Assembly: GCA_025463965.1 (NCBI GenBank)
Contig: JAODBN010000116.1
Location: 1-17,950 of the forward strand
Direction of reading: 5' to 3'
DNA length: 17,950 nucleotides
From: Acidimicrobiaceae bacterium
GTDB taxonomy: Bacteria; Actinomycetota; Acidimicrobiia; Acidimicrobiales; Bog-793
Below the pieces are notes generated by a model. The model saw only the letters and a program-made list of their open reading frames with translations. It was not told the origin of the DNA and searched no databases. A program made the translations under genes and the position numbers. Below are positions 8,135-15,046 of the stretch, in pieces. The stretch's first letter is position 1. The number at the start of each line of letters is the position of its first letter.

Positions 8135-9816
8135 GTGCGCCTGACGGATCAGCCGGGCTCGCCGGCACGCCGGAGGACCCGCTCGAAGAGCTCGCCGAGC
8201 AGTTCTGGGTGTGGCGCGCCCGTCATGCGCCCCACACCCGCGACGACATCCCGCGGATCGGCCGGCCATCGGGATGGCGCCCGTCGTGGTCCACCGGGGA
8301 CGTGGCCCGCAAGGTGGCGGAGTGCTCCCAGTTCTCCGAGCGTCTCTCGGCGCTCGAGGTCGACCCCGGATCGGGGGAGCGCTACACCGATGCACGGCTG
8401 CTCGCCACGGCGCTGGCCCGGGTGCGCTTCGAGCTCGAGGTGCTCGCGCCGTGGCGAAAGGACCCGGCGTTCTACCTCGACCAGACGCTCGGCACGGTGT
8501 TCGATCTCTTGCTCCCGGCGGGCCCTTTCGACGAGGCGCGCTGTGGCGAGCTCCTCGTGCGTGTGGAGGCGATCCCGCGGACCCTCGCCGACGCGGAGCC
8601 AAACTTGGCGTCCGGGCTGGTGCACGAGTCGGCCGGCCTGGCGCTTGGCGACACGGCACGGGCCGGACGCTGCCTCGAGGAGTCGGTTGCGCTCCTCGGC
8701 GGCCAGCTCTCCGCCGCCTGGGCTGGGCGCCTTTCGGAAGCCGCCGCGCCGGCGGTCCGCGCTTTGGACTCCTTCCACGCCTTCGTGGAAGCAGAGCTCG
8801 GCCGGGGCCGCCCGCTCGAGCCGCTCGGGCGCGACGCGCTGTGCACGTACCTGTACGAGGTGGCGCTCCTTCCCTTCTCGCCGGAGGAATTGCTGGCGAT
8901 GGGGCGTCAGGAGTGGGATCGCTCGGTGGCCTTCGAGCTGTTCGAGCAGCATCGCAGCCCGTCGGCACGTTGGCCCGAGCTGCCGGCCGACGCCGCCGCC
9001 CAGGCCGAGCACGAGCGCCTCGCCGAGCTCGAGGTGCGGGCGTTCTACACGGACAAGGACCTGCTCTCCCAGCCCGCCGAGCTGGGTCACTACCGGAACT
9101 TGCCCCGTCCCGCCTACCTCGAGCCGCTGGCGTGGCTCGGGGTCACCGACGACCTGACGGGGCCGGGGCGCCTGGAAGAGGACGGGGTGAGCTACGTGCC
9201 CGTGCCCTCGGACAACCTGCCGTACTTCTATCGGGCCAACGCCGCCGACCCCCGGGCCGGGATCGTGCACGAGGGCGCCCACTACCAGCAGCTGGCGCTC
9301 TCCTGGCGCCACGAGCGGCCCGCACGGCGTCACTACTACGACTCGTGCGCCAACGAGGGCATCGCCTTCTACAACGAGGAGCTGTTGACCCAGGCGGGCC
9401 TCTTCGACCAAGCGCCGGTGACGCGCCGGATCATCTACAGCTTCTTGCGCCTGCGCGCCCTTCGCGTGGAGATCGACCTGCGGCTCGCGCTCGGGGACTG
9501 GTCGATCCCGCAGGCGGCCGACGCGCTCGCGCGTCGGGTACCCGTCGACCCGTCGACCGCCGAGGAAGAGGCGGTGCTCTACGCCGCGAACCCCGGGCTC
9601 GGGCTGTCCTACCTCGTCGGCAAGACGCAGCTGTTGCGGCTGCTCGCCGACGCCCGCGAGCGCGACGGCGAGAGCTTCTCGCTCCGGGCCTTCCACGACT
9701 GGCTGTGGCGGAACGGCAACGTGCCGTTCGCGCTGTTGCGCCTGGAGCTGCTCGGGGACTCCTCCGACCTCGATCGGATCGAGCGCCTGGCTGGCACGGG
9801 ATCGGGCGCGAGCTGA
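8131..9816 (+). CDS. DUF885-family putative zinc hydrolase/carboxypeptidase
   Basis: This is a 561-residue, mainly helical protein resembling DUF885, a family of likely zinc metallopeptidases. The metal site is readable as HEGAH at 380-384 (an HExxH form, where many relatives have HExxPGH), with a downstream Glu409 in NEGIAFYNEELL, equivalent to the EGWALY-type third ligand. The C-terminal segment includes LSYLVGKTQLLRLL, also typical. No signal peptide is seen, so it is probably cytoplasmic. The GTG start lies in GTGA with the ATPase 2 stop, so it is co-translated with the importer and a role in hydrolysing the imported substrate is likely. Peptide, amide and ester substrates are all possible. 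Function by family is inferred, not known. Confidence 0.82.
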   Translation: MSAPDGSAGLAGTPEDPLEELAEQFWVWRARHAPHTRDDIPRIGRPSGWRPSWSTGDVARKVAECSQFSERLSALEVDPGSGERYTDARLLATALARVRFELEVLAPWRKDPAFYLDQTLGTVFDLLLPAGPFDEARCGELLVRVEAIPRTLADAEPNLASGLVHESAGLALGDTARAGRCLEESVALLGGQLSAAWAGRLSEAAAPAVRALDSFHAFVEAELGRGRPLEPLGRDALCTYLYEVALLPFSPEELLAMGRQEWDRSVAFELFEQHRSPSARWPELPADAAAQAEHERLAELEVRAFYTDKDLLSQPAELGHYRNLPRPAYLEPLAWLGVTDDLTGPGRLEEDGVSYVPVPSDNLPYFYRANAADPRAGIVHEGAHYQQLALSWRHERPARRHYYDSCANEGIAFYNEELLTQAGLFDQAPVTRRIIYSFLRLRALRVEIDLRLALGDWSIPQAADALARRVPVDPSTAEEEAVLYAANPGLGLSYLVGKTQLLRLLADARERDGESFSLRAFHDWLWRNGNVPFALLRLELLGDSSDLDRIERLAGTGSGAS

Positions 9817-9832
9817 TCTCTTCCGGGCGCCT

Positions 9833-9857
9833 CGGTTCGTTCAACGGACCGGTTCGT
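9833..9857 (+). repeat. Direct repeat CGGTTCGT, 17-bp period
   Basis: Two exact copies of CGGTTCGT (9833-9840 and 9850-9857) lie in the 76-bp gap before the hydratase gene. The period of 17 bp is not a whole number of helical turns. It may be a weak regulator site or chance. Confidence 0.25.
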
Positions 9858-9892
9858 CTCGCACCGGGCTCAGCGATGGCCAGACTGTCCAG

Positions 9893-10678
9893 GTGATCGA
9901 CGCCGAGGAGGTCGGGCGGCTCGCCGCCCTGCTCGCCGCTGCAGAGCGCGACGTGCGCCCGATCCCACCCCTCACCGCCGCCACCGCCGGTTTCTCGTCC
10001 GACGACGCCTACCGGGTGCAGCTCGCCAACGTCGAGCGGCGCCTCGCTTCGGGAGAGCGCCTCGTCGGCGCCAAGGTGGGACTCACCGCCAAGGTGATGC
10101 AGGACCAGCTGGGGGTGGACGAGCCCGACTTCGGCCACCTTTTCGACTCGATGGTGCACCGCTCGGGCGTGCGCCTCGAGGCCGCCCGTTACTGCGCCCC
10201 CCGGGTGGAGCTGGAGCTCGCCTTCGTGCTCGGAGCCGAGCTGCGCGGGCCGAACTGCTCGCTCGAGGACGTGGTGGCGGCGACCGAGCGGGTCGTGCCC
10301 GCACTCGAGCTCATCGACAGCCGGATCGCCGACTGGAAGATCCGCCTCGCCGACACGGTGGCGGACAACGCCTCCTCGGCCGGGGTGGTGCTCGGAAGCG
10401 GCGGCGTCGCCCCCGATGCGCTCGACCTTTCGCGGGTGGAGGCCCGGCTGTGGAAGGGCGGGGCGCTCGCCGCAGAAGGTCGCTCGGACGCCGTGCTCGG
10501 CAACCCGGCGCTCGCGGTGGCCTGGGTGGCCGACCAGTGGGCGAGACTCGGCTCGGTGCTGCAGCCGGGATGGGTGGTGATGCCCGGGTCGTGCACCGCG
10601 GCGGTCGCGGTGGCAACCGGCGACGAAGTGGTGGCCGAGCTCGATGGCGTGGGCCGGGTGGAGGTGGCGTTCGCATGA
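9893..10678 (+). CDS. mhpD: 2-hydroxypenta-2,4-dienoate hydratase (2-keto-4-pentenoate hydratase)
   Basis: This 261-residue enzyme adds water to 2-hydroxypenta-2,4-dienoate to make 4-hydroxy-2-oxovalerate, after ring-cleavage-product hydrolysis. The fold is of the fumarylacetoacetase-like family. Lys61 in GAKVGLT and the metal ligands Glu106 and Glu108 (RVELELAF) and Glu139 (PALELID) are all present, at the positions I recall for E. coli MhpD. GAKVGLTAKVMQDQLGVDEP is a signature stretch. The start is GTG with little Shine-Dalgarno. A 6-codon reading frame from ATG 9876 ends in TGA overlapping this GTG, which could couple translation. It is followed after 52 bp by mhpF and mhpE, the usual order. 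HsaE of steroid catabolism or DmpE of catechol catabolism are alternative names. Confidence 0.93.
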   Translation: MIDAEEVGRLAALLAAAERDVRPIPPLTAATAGFSSDDAYRVQLANVERRLASGERLVGAKVGLTAKVMQDQLGVDEPDFGHLFDSMVHRSGVRLEAARYCAPRVELELAFVLGAELRGPNCSLEDVVAATERVVPALELIDSRIADWKIRLADTVADNASSAGVVLGSGGVAPDALDLSRVEARLWKGGALAAEGRSDAVLGNPALAVAWVADQWARLGSVLQPGWVVMPGSCTAAVAVATGDEVVAELDGVGRVEVAFA

Positions 10679-10715
10679 GCGGCGAGCGGCCAGCAACGAC
10701 CCGGGCGTCCCGGGC

Positions 10716-10726
10716 GAGAGAGGAAG
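10716..10726 (+). promoter_or_regulatory. Shine-Dalgarno of the acetaldehyde dehydrogenase gene
   Basis: GAGAGAGGAAG, with core AGAGGA, ends 4 nt before the GTG at 10731. It fixes that codon as the start rather than an upstream ATG at 10644 inside the hydratase gene. Confidence 0.6.
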
Positions 10727-10730
10727 CGTC

Positions 10731-11663
10731 GTGAGCCGAACACCGGTGGCGATCGTGGGGTCCGGCAACATCGGGACGGACCTTTTGTACAAGCTGCTCC
10801 GTTCCGAGGTGCTCGAGCCCCGGTGGATGGTCGGCATCGACCCGGCGAGCGAGGGTCTGCGGCGTGCCCGTGACCTCGGCCTCGAGACGACGCACGAGGG
10901 TCCGGGGTGGCTGCTCGGCCTGGCCGAGTCACCGGCGCTCGTCTTCGACGCCACGTCCGCGGCGGTCCATCTCGAGTGGGGCCCTCGCCTCGCCGAGGCC
11001 GGCATGCGCCTCGTCGACCTCACGCCCGCGGCGATCGGCCCCTACCTCGTGCCCACGGTGAACCTCGGGGCCCACCTCGACGCGCCCGACGTCAACCTCA
11101 TCACCTGCGGTGGCCAGGCGACCGTCCCCATCGTGCACGCGGTGTCCCGGGTGGTGCCCGTCGCCTACGCCGAGATCGTCTCGGCCGTCTCCTCGCGCTC
11201 TGCCGGTCCCGGCACGCGGTGCAACATCGACGAGTTCACGAGGACGACCGCCCGCGCCCTCGAGGTCGTCGGGGGTGCAGAACGCGGAAAGGCGATCATC
11301 GTGCTGAATCCGGCCGATCCCCCGATCTCGATGCGGGTGACCGTGATGACCTCGCTTCCCGAGGACGCCGACACCGCGGCCGTGGCCGAGTCGGTGACGG
11401 CGATGGTCGCCGACGTGCAGGCCTACGTCCCGGGCTACCAGCTGCGAAACGAGCCCCAGTTCGAGCCCGCTGGTGCCCTGAGCGGGGGCCGAGGGCGGAT
11501 GACTGCGCTTCTCGAGGTGACCGGCGCGGGCGACTTCCTCCCGCCGTATGCCGGCAACCTCGACATCATGACCGCGGCGGCCGCCCGGGTGGGCGAGCTC
11601 CTCGCCGAGACGTCGCCCGTTGGCTCGGCCACGGGGTCGACCGAGGCGGGAGCCCCGCGATGA
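10731..11663 (+). CDS. mhpF: Acetaldehyde dehydrogenase, acylating (MhpF/DmpF/HsaG-like)
   Basis: This 310-residue enzyme oxidises acetaldehyde (or propanal) with NAD and CoA to the acyl-CoA. It normally forms a channelling complex with the aldolase encoded next. The N-terminal Rossmann motif is VGSGNIG at 9-15. The catalytic Cys126 lies in LITCGGQATVPIV, and NIDEFTRTTARALE and VLNPADPPISMRVTV are conserved family blocks. Length matches E. coli MhpF closely. The start is GTG with AGAGGA upstream. Its stop overlaps the aldolase ATG by 4 nt (ATGA, 11660-11663), consistent with 1:1 production of the two partners. Whether acetaldehyde or propanal is natural cannot be told from the sequence. Confidence 0.95.
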   Translation: MSRTPVAIVGSGNIGTDLLYKLLRSEVLEPRWMVGIDPASEGLRRARDLGLETTHEGPGWLLGLAESPALVFDATSAAVHLEWGPRLAEAGMRLVDLTPAAIGPYLVPTVNLGAHLDAPDVNLITCGGQATVPIVHAVSRVVPVAYAEIVSAVSSRSAGPGTRCNIDEFTRTTARALEVVGGAERGKAIIVLNPADPPISMRVTVMTSLPEDADTAAVAESVTAMVADVQAYVPGYQLRNEPQFEPAGALSGGRGRMTALLEVTGAGDFLPPYAGNLDIMTAAAARVGELLAETSPVGSATGSTEAGAPR

Positions 11664-12700
11664 GCCGCTCGACCTACTCCGACGAGCTCGACTTCAGGGT
11701 CACGGACTCGTCGCTTCGCGACGGTTCGCACGCCAAGCGCCACCAGTTCACCGTGGAGGACGTGCGCTCGATCGTCGCGGCGCTCGACGCCGCCGGCGTG
11801 CCGGTGATCGAGGTCACTCACGGCGACGGCCTCGGTGGCTCCTCGTTCACCTACGGGCTCTCGGGCACTCCCGAACAGGTGCTGATCGCCGCGGCTGCCG
11901 AGACGGTGCGACGGGCGCGCATCGCGGTGCTGGTGCTCCCCGGCGTGGGGACGACCGACGACATCACGGCCGCCGCTGACAACGGCGCCACGGTGGTGCG
12001 CGTCGCCACGCACTGCAGCGAGGCCGACATCTCGGTCCAGCACTTCGGCCACGCCCGTCGCCTCGGCCTCGAGACCGTGGGCTTTTTGATGATGGCCCAC
12101 AGCCAACCTCCCAAGGTGCTGGCGGCGCAGGCGCGGATCATGGCGAACGCGGGCTGCCAGTGCGTCTACGTCGTGGACTCCGCCGGTGCCCTCGTGCTCG
12201 ATCAGGTCGCCGAGCGGGTCTCGGCGGTCCACGCCGAGCTCGGAGGCGACGCCCAGGTGGGCTTCCACGGCCACGAGAACCTGGCGCTCGGGGTGGCGAA
12301 CTCGATCGTCGCCCACCGGTCCGGCGCCGTGCAGATCGACGCCTGCACGCGGCGCTTCGGCGCGGGGGCGGGCAATACGCCGACCGAGGCGCTCGTCGCC
12401 GCGGCCGAGAAGCTCGGGCTGCGCACTGGCATCGACGCGTTGGCGATGATCGACGTCGCCGAGGACGTCGTTCGTCCCGCGATGGAGCGAGAGCCCGCCC
12501 TCGACCGCCTGGCGTTGCTGATGGGCTACGCCGGGGTGTACTCGAGCTTTCTGCGTCACGCCGAGCGTCTCGGAGAGCGCTACGGCGTGTCCGGCGCCTC
12601 GATCCTCATGCGCGCCGCTGAGCGAAAGCTCGTGGGAGGCCAGGAGGACCAATTGGTGGACATTGCCGTCGAGCTGGCCGCGGTTGGGGAAAGCCGCTAG
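11660..12700 (+). CDS. mhpE: 4-hydroxy-2-oxovalerate aldolase (MhpE/DmpG/HsaF-like)
   Basis: This 346-residue aldolase splits 4-hydroxy-2-oxovalerate to pyruvate and acetaldehyde and hands the aldehyde through a tunnel to MhpF. It is a DRE-TIM-type barrel. The DSSLRDGSHAKRHQ stretch at 16-29 holds Arg20, Asp21 and His24. The metal-binding His203 and His205 are in GFHGHEN, and GYAGVYSSFLRHA near the C-terminus carries the conserved catalytic-region Tyr. The leader before the first motif is a little longer than in E. coli. The ATG lies in the mhpF stop (ATGA). No obvious terminator follows in the 146-bp gap to the nitroreductase. Confidence 0.96.
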   Translation: MSRSTYSDELDFRVTDSSLRDGSHAKRHQFTVEDVRSIVAALDAAGVPVIEVTHGDGLGGSSFTYGLSGTPEQVLIAAAAETVRRARIAVLVLPGVGTTDDITAAADNGATVVRVATHCSEADISVQHFGHARRLGLETVGFLMMAHSQPPKVLAAQARIMANAGCQCVYVVDSAGALVLDQVAERVSAVHAELGGDAQVGFHGHENLALGVANSIVAHRSGAVQIDACTRRFGAGAGNTPTEALVAAAEKLGLRTGIDALAMIDVAEDVVRPAMEREPALDRLALLMGYAGVYSSFLRHAERLGERYGVSGASILMRAAERKLVGGQEDQLVDIAVELAAVGESR

Positions 12701-12846
12701 CAAGACGACCGAAAAGCGAGTACCCAGCCGGCGTCCCCACCACTTGCATGCATCGGGCGCTACGGCCTCGACTCGGTGAGCTCGGAGCGGGGCGCTGATG
12801 ATCTGTCACTGCGCCACGAGACGATCTGAGCCCGTAGCCTCGGCCT
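12701..12846. other. 146-bp gap between mhpE and the nitroreductase
   Basis: I see no open frame with family signals. The gap holds a short palindrome TGCATGCA (12746-12753), and near its right end TAGCCT (12835-12840), treated separately as a -10. No hairpin followed by T was seen after mhpE. Confidence 0.4.
12835..12840 (+). promoter_or_regulatory. Candidate -10 box giving a leaderless nitroreductase transcript
   Basis: TAGCCT fits the TANNNT -10 pattern common in actinobacteria and ends 6 nt before the ATG at 12847, so transcription would begin at or next to the start codon. No Shine-Dalgarno is visible before the ATG, which fits. A convincing -35 is absent. Confidence 0.4.
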
Positions 12847-13362
12847 ATGGAGACATGGGACGCCATCAGGGCTCGCCGCAACGTCCGCACCTACCAGGAC
12901 CGGCCCATTGCGACGAGCGATCTCGACCGGATCCTCGAAGCCGGCTGGCGATCACCGTCGGCATCCAACCGCCAGCCCTGGGACTTCGTGCTGGTGACCG
13001 AGCGGTCCCAGCTTCAGGAGCTCACCACCGTCTGGGCGGGAGCTCGCCACCTGGCCGAGGCGGCCGCTGCGGTGGTGATGACGCTCCGCCAGCCGGAAGA
13101 GGAGCGCTACCTCACCATCGACCAGTACGACCTGGGCCAAGCGACCATGGCAATGATGCTGGCTGCCACCGACCTGGGCATCGGTTCAGGCCACTCAGCC
13201 GTCGGCGATCAAGAGGCCTGCCGGCGTATCCTCGACATACCCGAGGACCGGATCTGCGCCTACATGCTGGCGCTGGGCTATCCGGCGGACCGGCCCCTCA
13301 CGCCCGTCGCCCACCCCAACCGCCGTCCGTTCGACGAGGTCATTCACCGGGGCCACTGGTAG
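12847..13362 (+). CDS. Nitroreductase-family FMN oxidoreductase
   Basis: This 171-residue flavoprotein of the nitroreductase fold (FMN, usually homodimer, NAD(P)H-dependent) is at the short end of the family. FMN-phosphate contacts are expected from the RARRNVRTYQDRPI stretch (residues 8-21) and SPSASNRQPW around 37-46. GIGSGHSAVGD and LALGYPA in the second half are also typical. The ATG start is preceded by TAGCCT rather than a ribosome-binding site, so the gene looks leaderless. Third-base AT is a little higher than in the neighbouring operons, perhaps a different history. Substrate is unknown; quinone, nitroaromatic and enone reduction all occur in this family. It ends 54 bp from the convergent racemase gene. 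Confidence 0.9.
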   Translation: METWDAIRARRNVRTYQDRPIATSDLDRILEAGWRSPSASNRQPWDFVLVTERSQLQELTTVWAGARHLAEAAAAVVMTLRQPEEERYLTIDQYDLGQATMAMMLAATDLGIGSGHSAVGDQEACRRILDIPEDRICAYMLALGYPADRPLTPVAHPNRRPFDEVIHRGHW

Positions 13363-13365
13363 CCA

Positions 13366-13416
13366 CCCGGTTCAGCCGGGGAGCGCCGCTCCATCGAGCA
13401 GTCCGCACCCGCGGAC
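13366..13416. terminator. Convergent-gene gap with three small hairpins, candidate terminator
   Basis: The gap between the nitroreductase and the racemase stops contains CCCGG-TTCAG-CCGGG (13366-13380), GGAGC-GCC-GCTCC (13380-13392) and GTCCGC-ACCC-GCGGAC (13401-13416). The last is a perfect 6-bp stem followed on the plus strand by CTAGTTTGT, only a weak T-run. It directly abuts the racemase stop on the minus strand. Confidence 0.4.
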
Positions 13417-14145
13417 CTAGTTTGTGCCGACGCTTTGCCAATCCTCGAAGGACTGGTCGACTGCCGCCTCGATGTGCAGACGCGTCGTCGGAAAGGTCGG
13501 GACCGGACTGTCGCAGGCCGCGACGAGCAGCTCGATCTCGGTGCAGCCGAGGATGATGCCTTCCGCGCCCGCCCCGATTAGCCGCTCGATGACCTCGCGA
13601 TAGCGCTGGCGGGACTCCTCCCGGACGATGCCGACGCACAGCTCGTCGTAGATCACGCGGTGAACCTCGGCTCGGTCGGTGACGTCGGGAACGAGGACCG
13701 TCAGTCCGTGCCGGGACATCCGGTCCCGGTAGAAGTCCTGCTCCATGGTGAACGCGGTCCCGAGCAAGCCGACCGTGGACAGCTCCGCTCGGAGAACGGC
13801 TCGTGCCGTGACGTCGGCGATGTGCACCAGTGGGATCGAGACCGCAGCCTGCACCTCGTCCGCCACCTTGTGCATGGTGTTGGTGCACAAGACCAGCAGC
13901 TCTGCGCCTGCGGCCTGCAGGCCCTGCGCTGCGCCGGCGAGCAGGCGAGCGGCATCGTCCCAGCGGCTCTCGAGCTGCAACTGCTCGACCTCGGCGAAGT
14001 CGACTGACGCCAGCACCACCCGTGCGGAGTGCAGGCCGCCGAGCCGCTCGCGTACGAGCTCGTTGGCGAGGCGGTAGTACTCGGCGCTCGACTCCCAGCT
14101 CATCCCGCCGAGCATCCCGATCACCCGCTGGCGACTGGTGGTCAC
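13417..14145 (-). CDS. Aspartate/glutamate racemase-family protein
   Basis: This 242-residue protein belongs to the cofactor-independent Asp/Glu racemase superfamily, which uses two cysteines as acid and base. Both are present: Cys87 in VLCTNTMH and Cys201 in ILGCTEIELL. The N-terminal GMLGGMSWESSAEYY (10-24) is the usual start of the aspartate-racemase branch (YgeA/RacX-like). The GTG at 14145 is listed; GTG or ATG codons at residues 8 and 11 are alternatives, and no clear Shine-Dalgarno precedes any of them. It stands apart from the catabolic operon by 106 bp. Amino-acid racemase is the best guess. Maleate isomerases and arylmalonate decarboxylases are relatives, so a catabolic role cannot be excluded. 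Confidence 0.88.
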   Translation of the reverse strand: MTTSRQRVIGMLGGMSWESSAEYYRLANELVRERLGGLHSARVVLASVDFAEVEQLQLESRWDDAARLLAGAAQGLQAAGAELLVLCTNTMHKVADEVQAAVSIPLVHIADVTARAVLRAELSTVGLLGTAFTMEQDFYRDRMSRHGLTVLVPDVTDRAEVHRVIYDELCVGIVREESRQRYREVIERLIGAGAEGIILGCTEIELLVAACDSPVPTFPTTRLHIEAAVDQSFEDWQSVGTN

Positions 14146-14210
14146 GGCGCAACTGTGACAGACGCGTCGCTCGACTCGACTGCGCAGCGGCGTATCCGGC
14201 GGCCGGGCGT

Positions 14211-14228
14211 GGCGAGCACGTGCTCGCC
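14211..14228. promoter_or_regulatory. Perfect 18-bp palindrome, candidate operator
   Basis: GGCGAGCACGTGCTCGCC is self-complementary over 9+9 bp with no spacer. It lies in the 106-bp gap between the end of the minus-strand catabolic operon and the racemase start, 65 bp upstream of the racemase GTG. No T-run follows on either strand, so an operator is more likely than a terminator. Confidence 0.45.
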
Positions 14229-14251
14229 GACGTCTCGCATTCGAGCTGGGC

Positions 14252-15046
14252 TCAATTCGCGCCGAGGAAGGGAGCGAGGAGATCTGCGACTTCGCGCGCC
14301 CGCCACTCGAGGGGGACCATTCCTCCCGCCACCACGCCCGACGCGGCTCCCGGCAGGTGCGCGAGCAATCGCTCGTGGTCCGGGAACGCGTAAGGGTCGG
14401 CGTCGTGCCCGATGCAGAGGACGTCCGCGCGCACGAGCCCTGCCCGCTCCTCCATCATGTAGCCGGCTACCGCACGGTGTCCTGCCTCGAGGTCGTGCGC
14501 TCGGAGGGCGTCGGTGACAAAGCGCTGCAACAGGTCAGGCCGCTCGGGCGGATAGAAGGCCTGTCGCCGGCGCCAGAGCTCGAGGAGATGTCCTCCGTCT
14601 TGGGCGATCTCCACTGCGTCGATCGGGGGCCGGTCCCGGCGGGCTCGGCGAGCTTCGGCGTCGACCCAGGCGGTCGAGGACAGGACGAGCCGGCGCACCC
14701 GCCCCGGCGCGCCCGCGGCAAGCTCGAGTGCTACGACGCCGCCCGTGTGATGTCCCATCACGTCGGCGCGGTCGATCTCCAGCGCGTCGAGGACCGAGAG
14801 CGCGGCCACGGCGTAGGCCTCGATCGTCGCCGGCGAGGGAGGGGGCGCCGAGTTGCCCATCCCGGGAAGGTCCATGGCGATCACCCGGGCCGAGCTCGCC
14901 AGCAGTGGAGCGAGCTCGCGGTACTCGTCGATCGAGCGGGGGGTCTGGTGCAGCAGCAGCAGCGGGCGACCCGAGCCGAGCTCTTCGAGGTGCACCGGGC
15001 CGAAGGGGCCTTCGACGTAGCGGGGCGTGCCGCCGAAGACGCTCAG
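14252..15046 (-). CDS. Alpha/beta hydrolase-fold protein with degenerate catalytic triad, CTG start
   Basis: This is a 264-residue alpha/beta hydrolase-fold protein. It shows the beta-strand LLLLHQTPRS (29-38; oxyanion-side HQ), AMDLPGMGNS (57-66), the nucleophile elbow region VMGHHTGG (96-103), and the Asp-containing CIGHDADPYAFP. In the elbow, GxSxG has become GHHTG, so residue 100 is His and no Ser, Asp or Cys sits at the nucleophile position. The usual C-terminal GH-x-P-x-E is GGMVPLE, so the catalytic His is Met243. I chose the CTG start at 15046, with GAGGAG (15053-15058) 6 nt upstream and CTGA overlapping the previous gene. A GTG at 14995 (residue 18) is the alternative. It is last in the dioxygenase operon. 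Its reaction is unknown, perhaps lyase-like or non-catalytic. Confidence 0.8.
   Translation of the reverse strand: MSVFGGTPRYVEGPFGPVHLEELGSGRPLLLLHQTPRSIDEYRELAPLLASSARVIAMDLPGMGNSAPPPSPATIEAYAVAALSVLDALEIDRADVMGHHTGGVVALELAAGAPGRVRRLVLSSTAWVDAEARRARRDRPPIDAVEIAQDGGHLLELWRRRQAFYPPERPDLLQRFVTDALRAHDLEAGHRAVAGYMMEERAGLVRADVLCIGHDADPYAFPDHERLLAHLPGAASGVVAGGMVPLEWRAREVADLLAPFLGAN

Noticed and set aside
6917..8968. Minus-strand open frame of 683 codons opposite ATPase 2 and DUF885
   Set aside because: Its composition is Arg/Pro/Ala-rich without domains, and it runs across two clear plus-strand genes, so it is a shadow.
8211..9896. Second plus-strand frame through the DUF885 gene (561 codons)
   Set aside because: Low-complexity Arg/Ala/Gly translation; the frame from 8131 carries the HEGAH and NEGIAFY motifs.
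12746..12753. TGCATGCA palindrome as an operator
   Set aside because: At 8 bp it is too short to separate from chance, and no flanking symmetry extends it.
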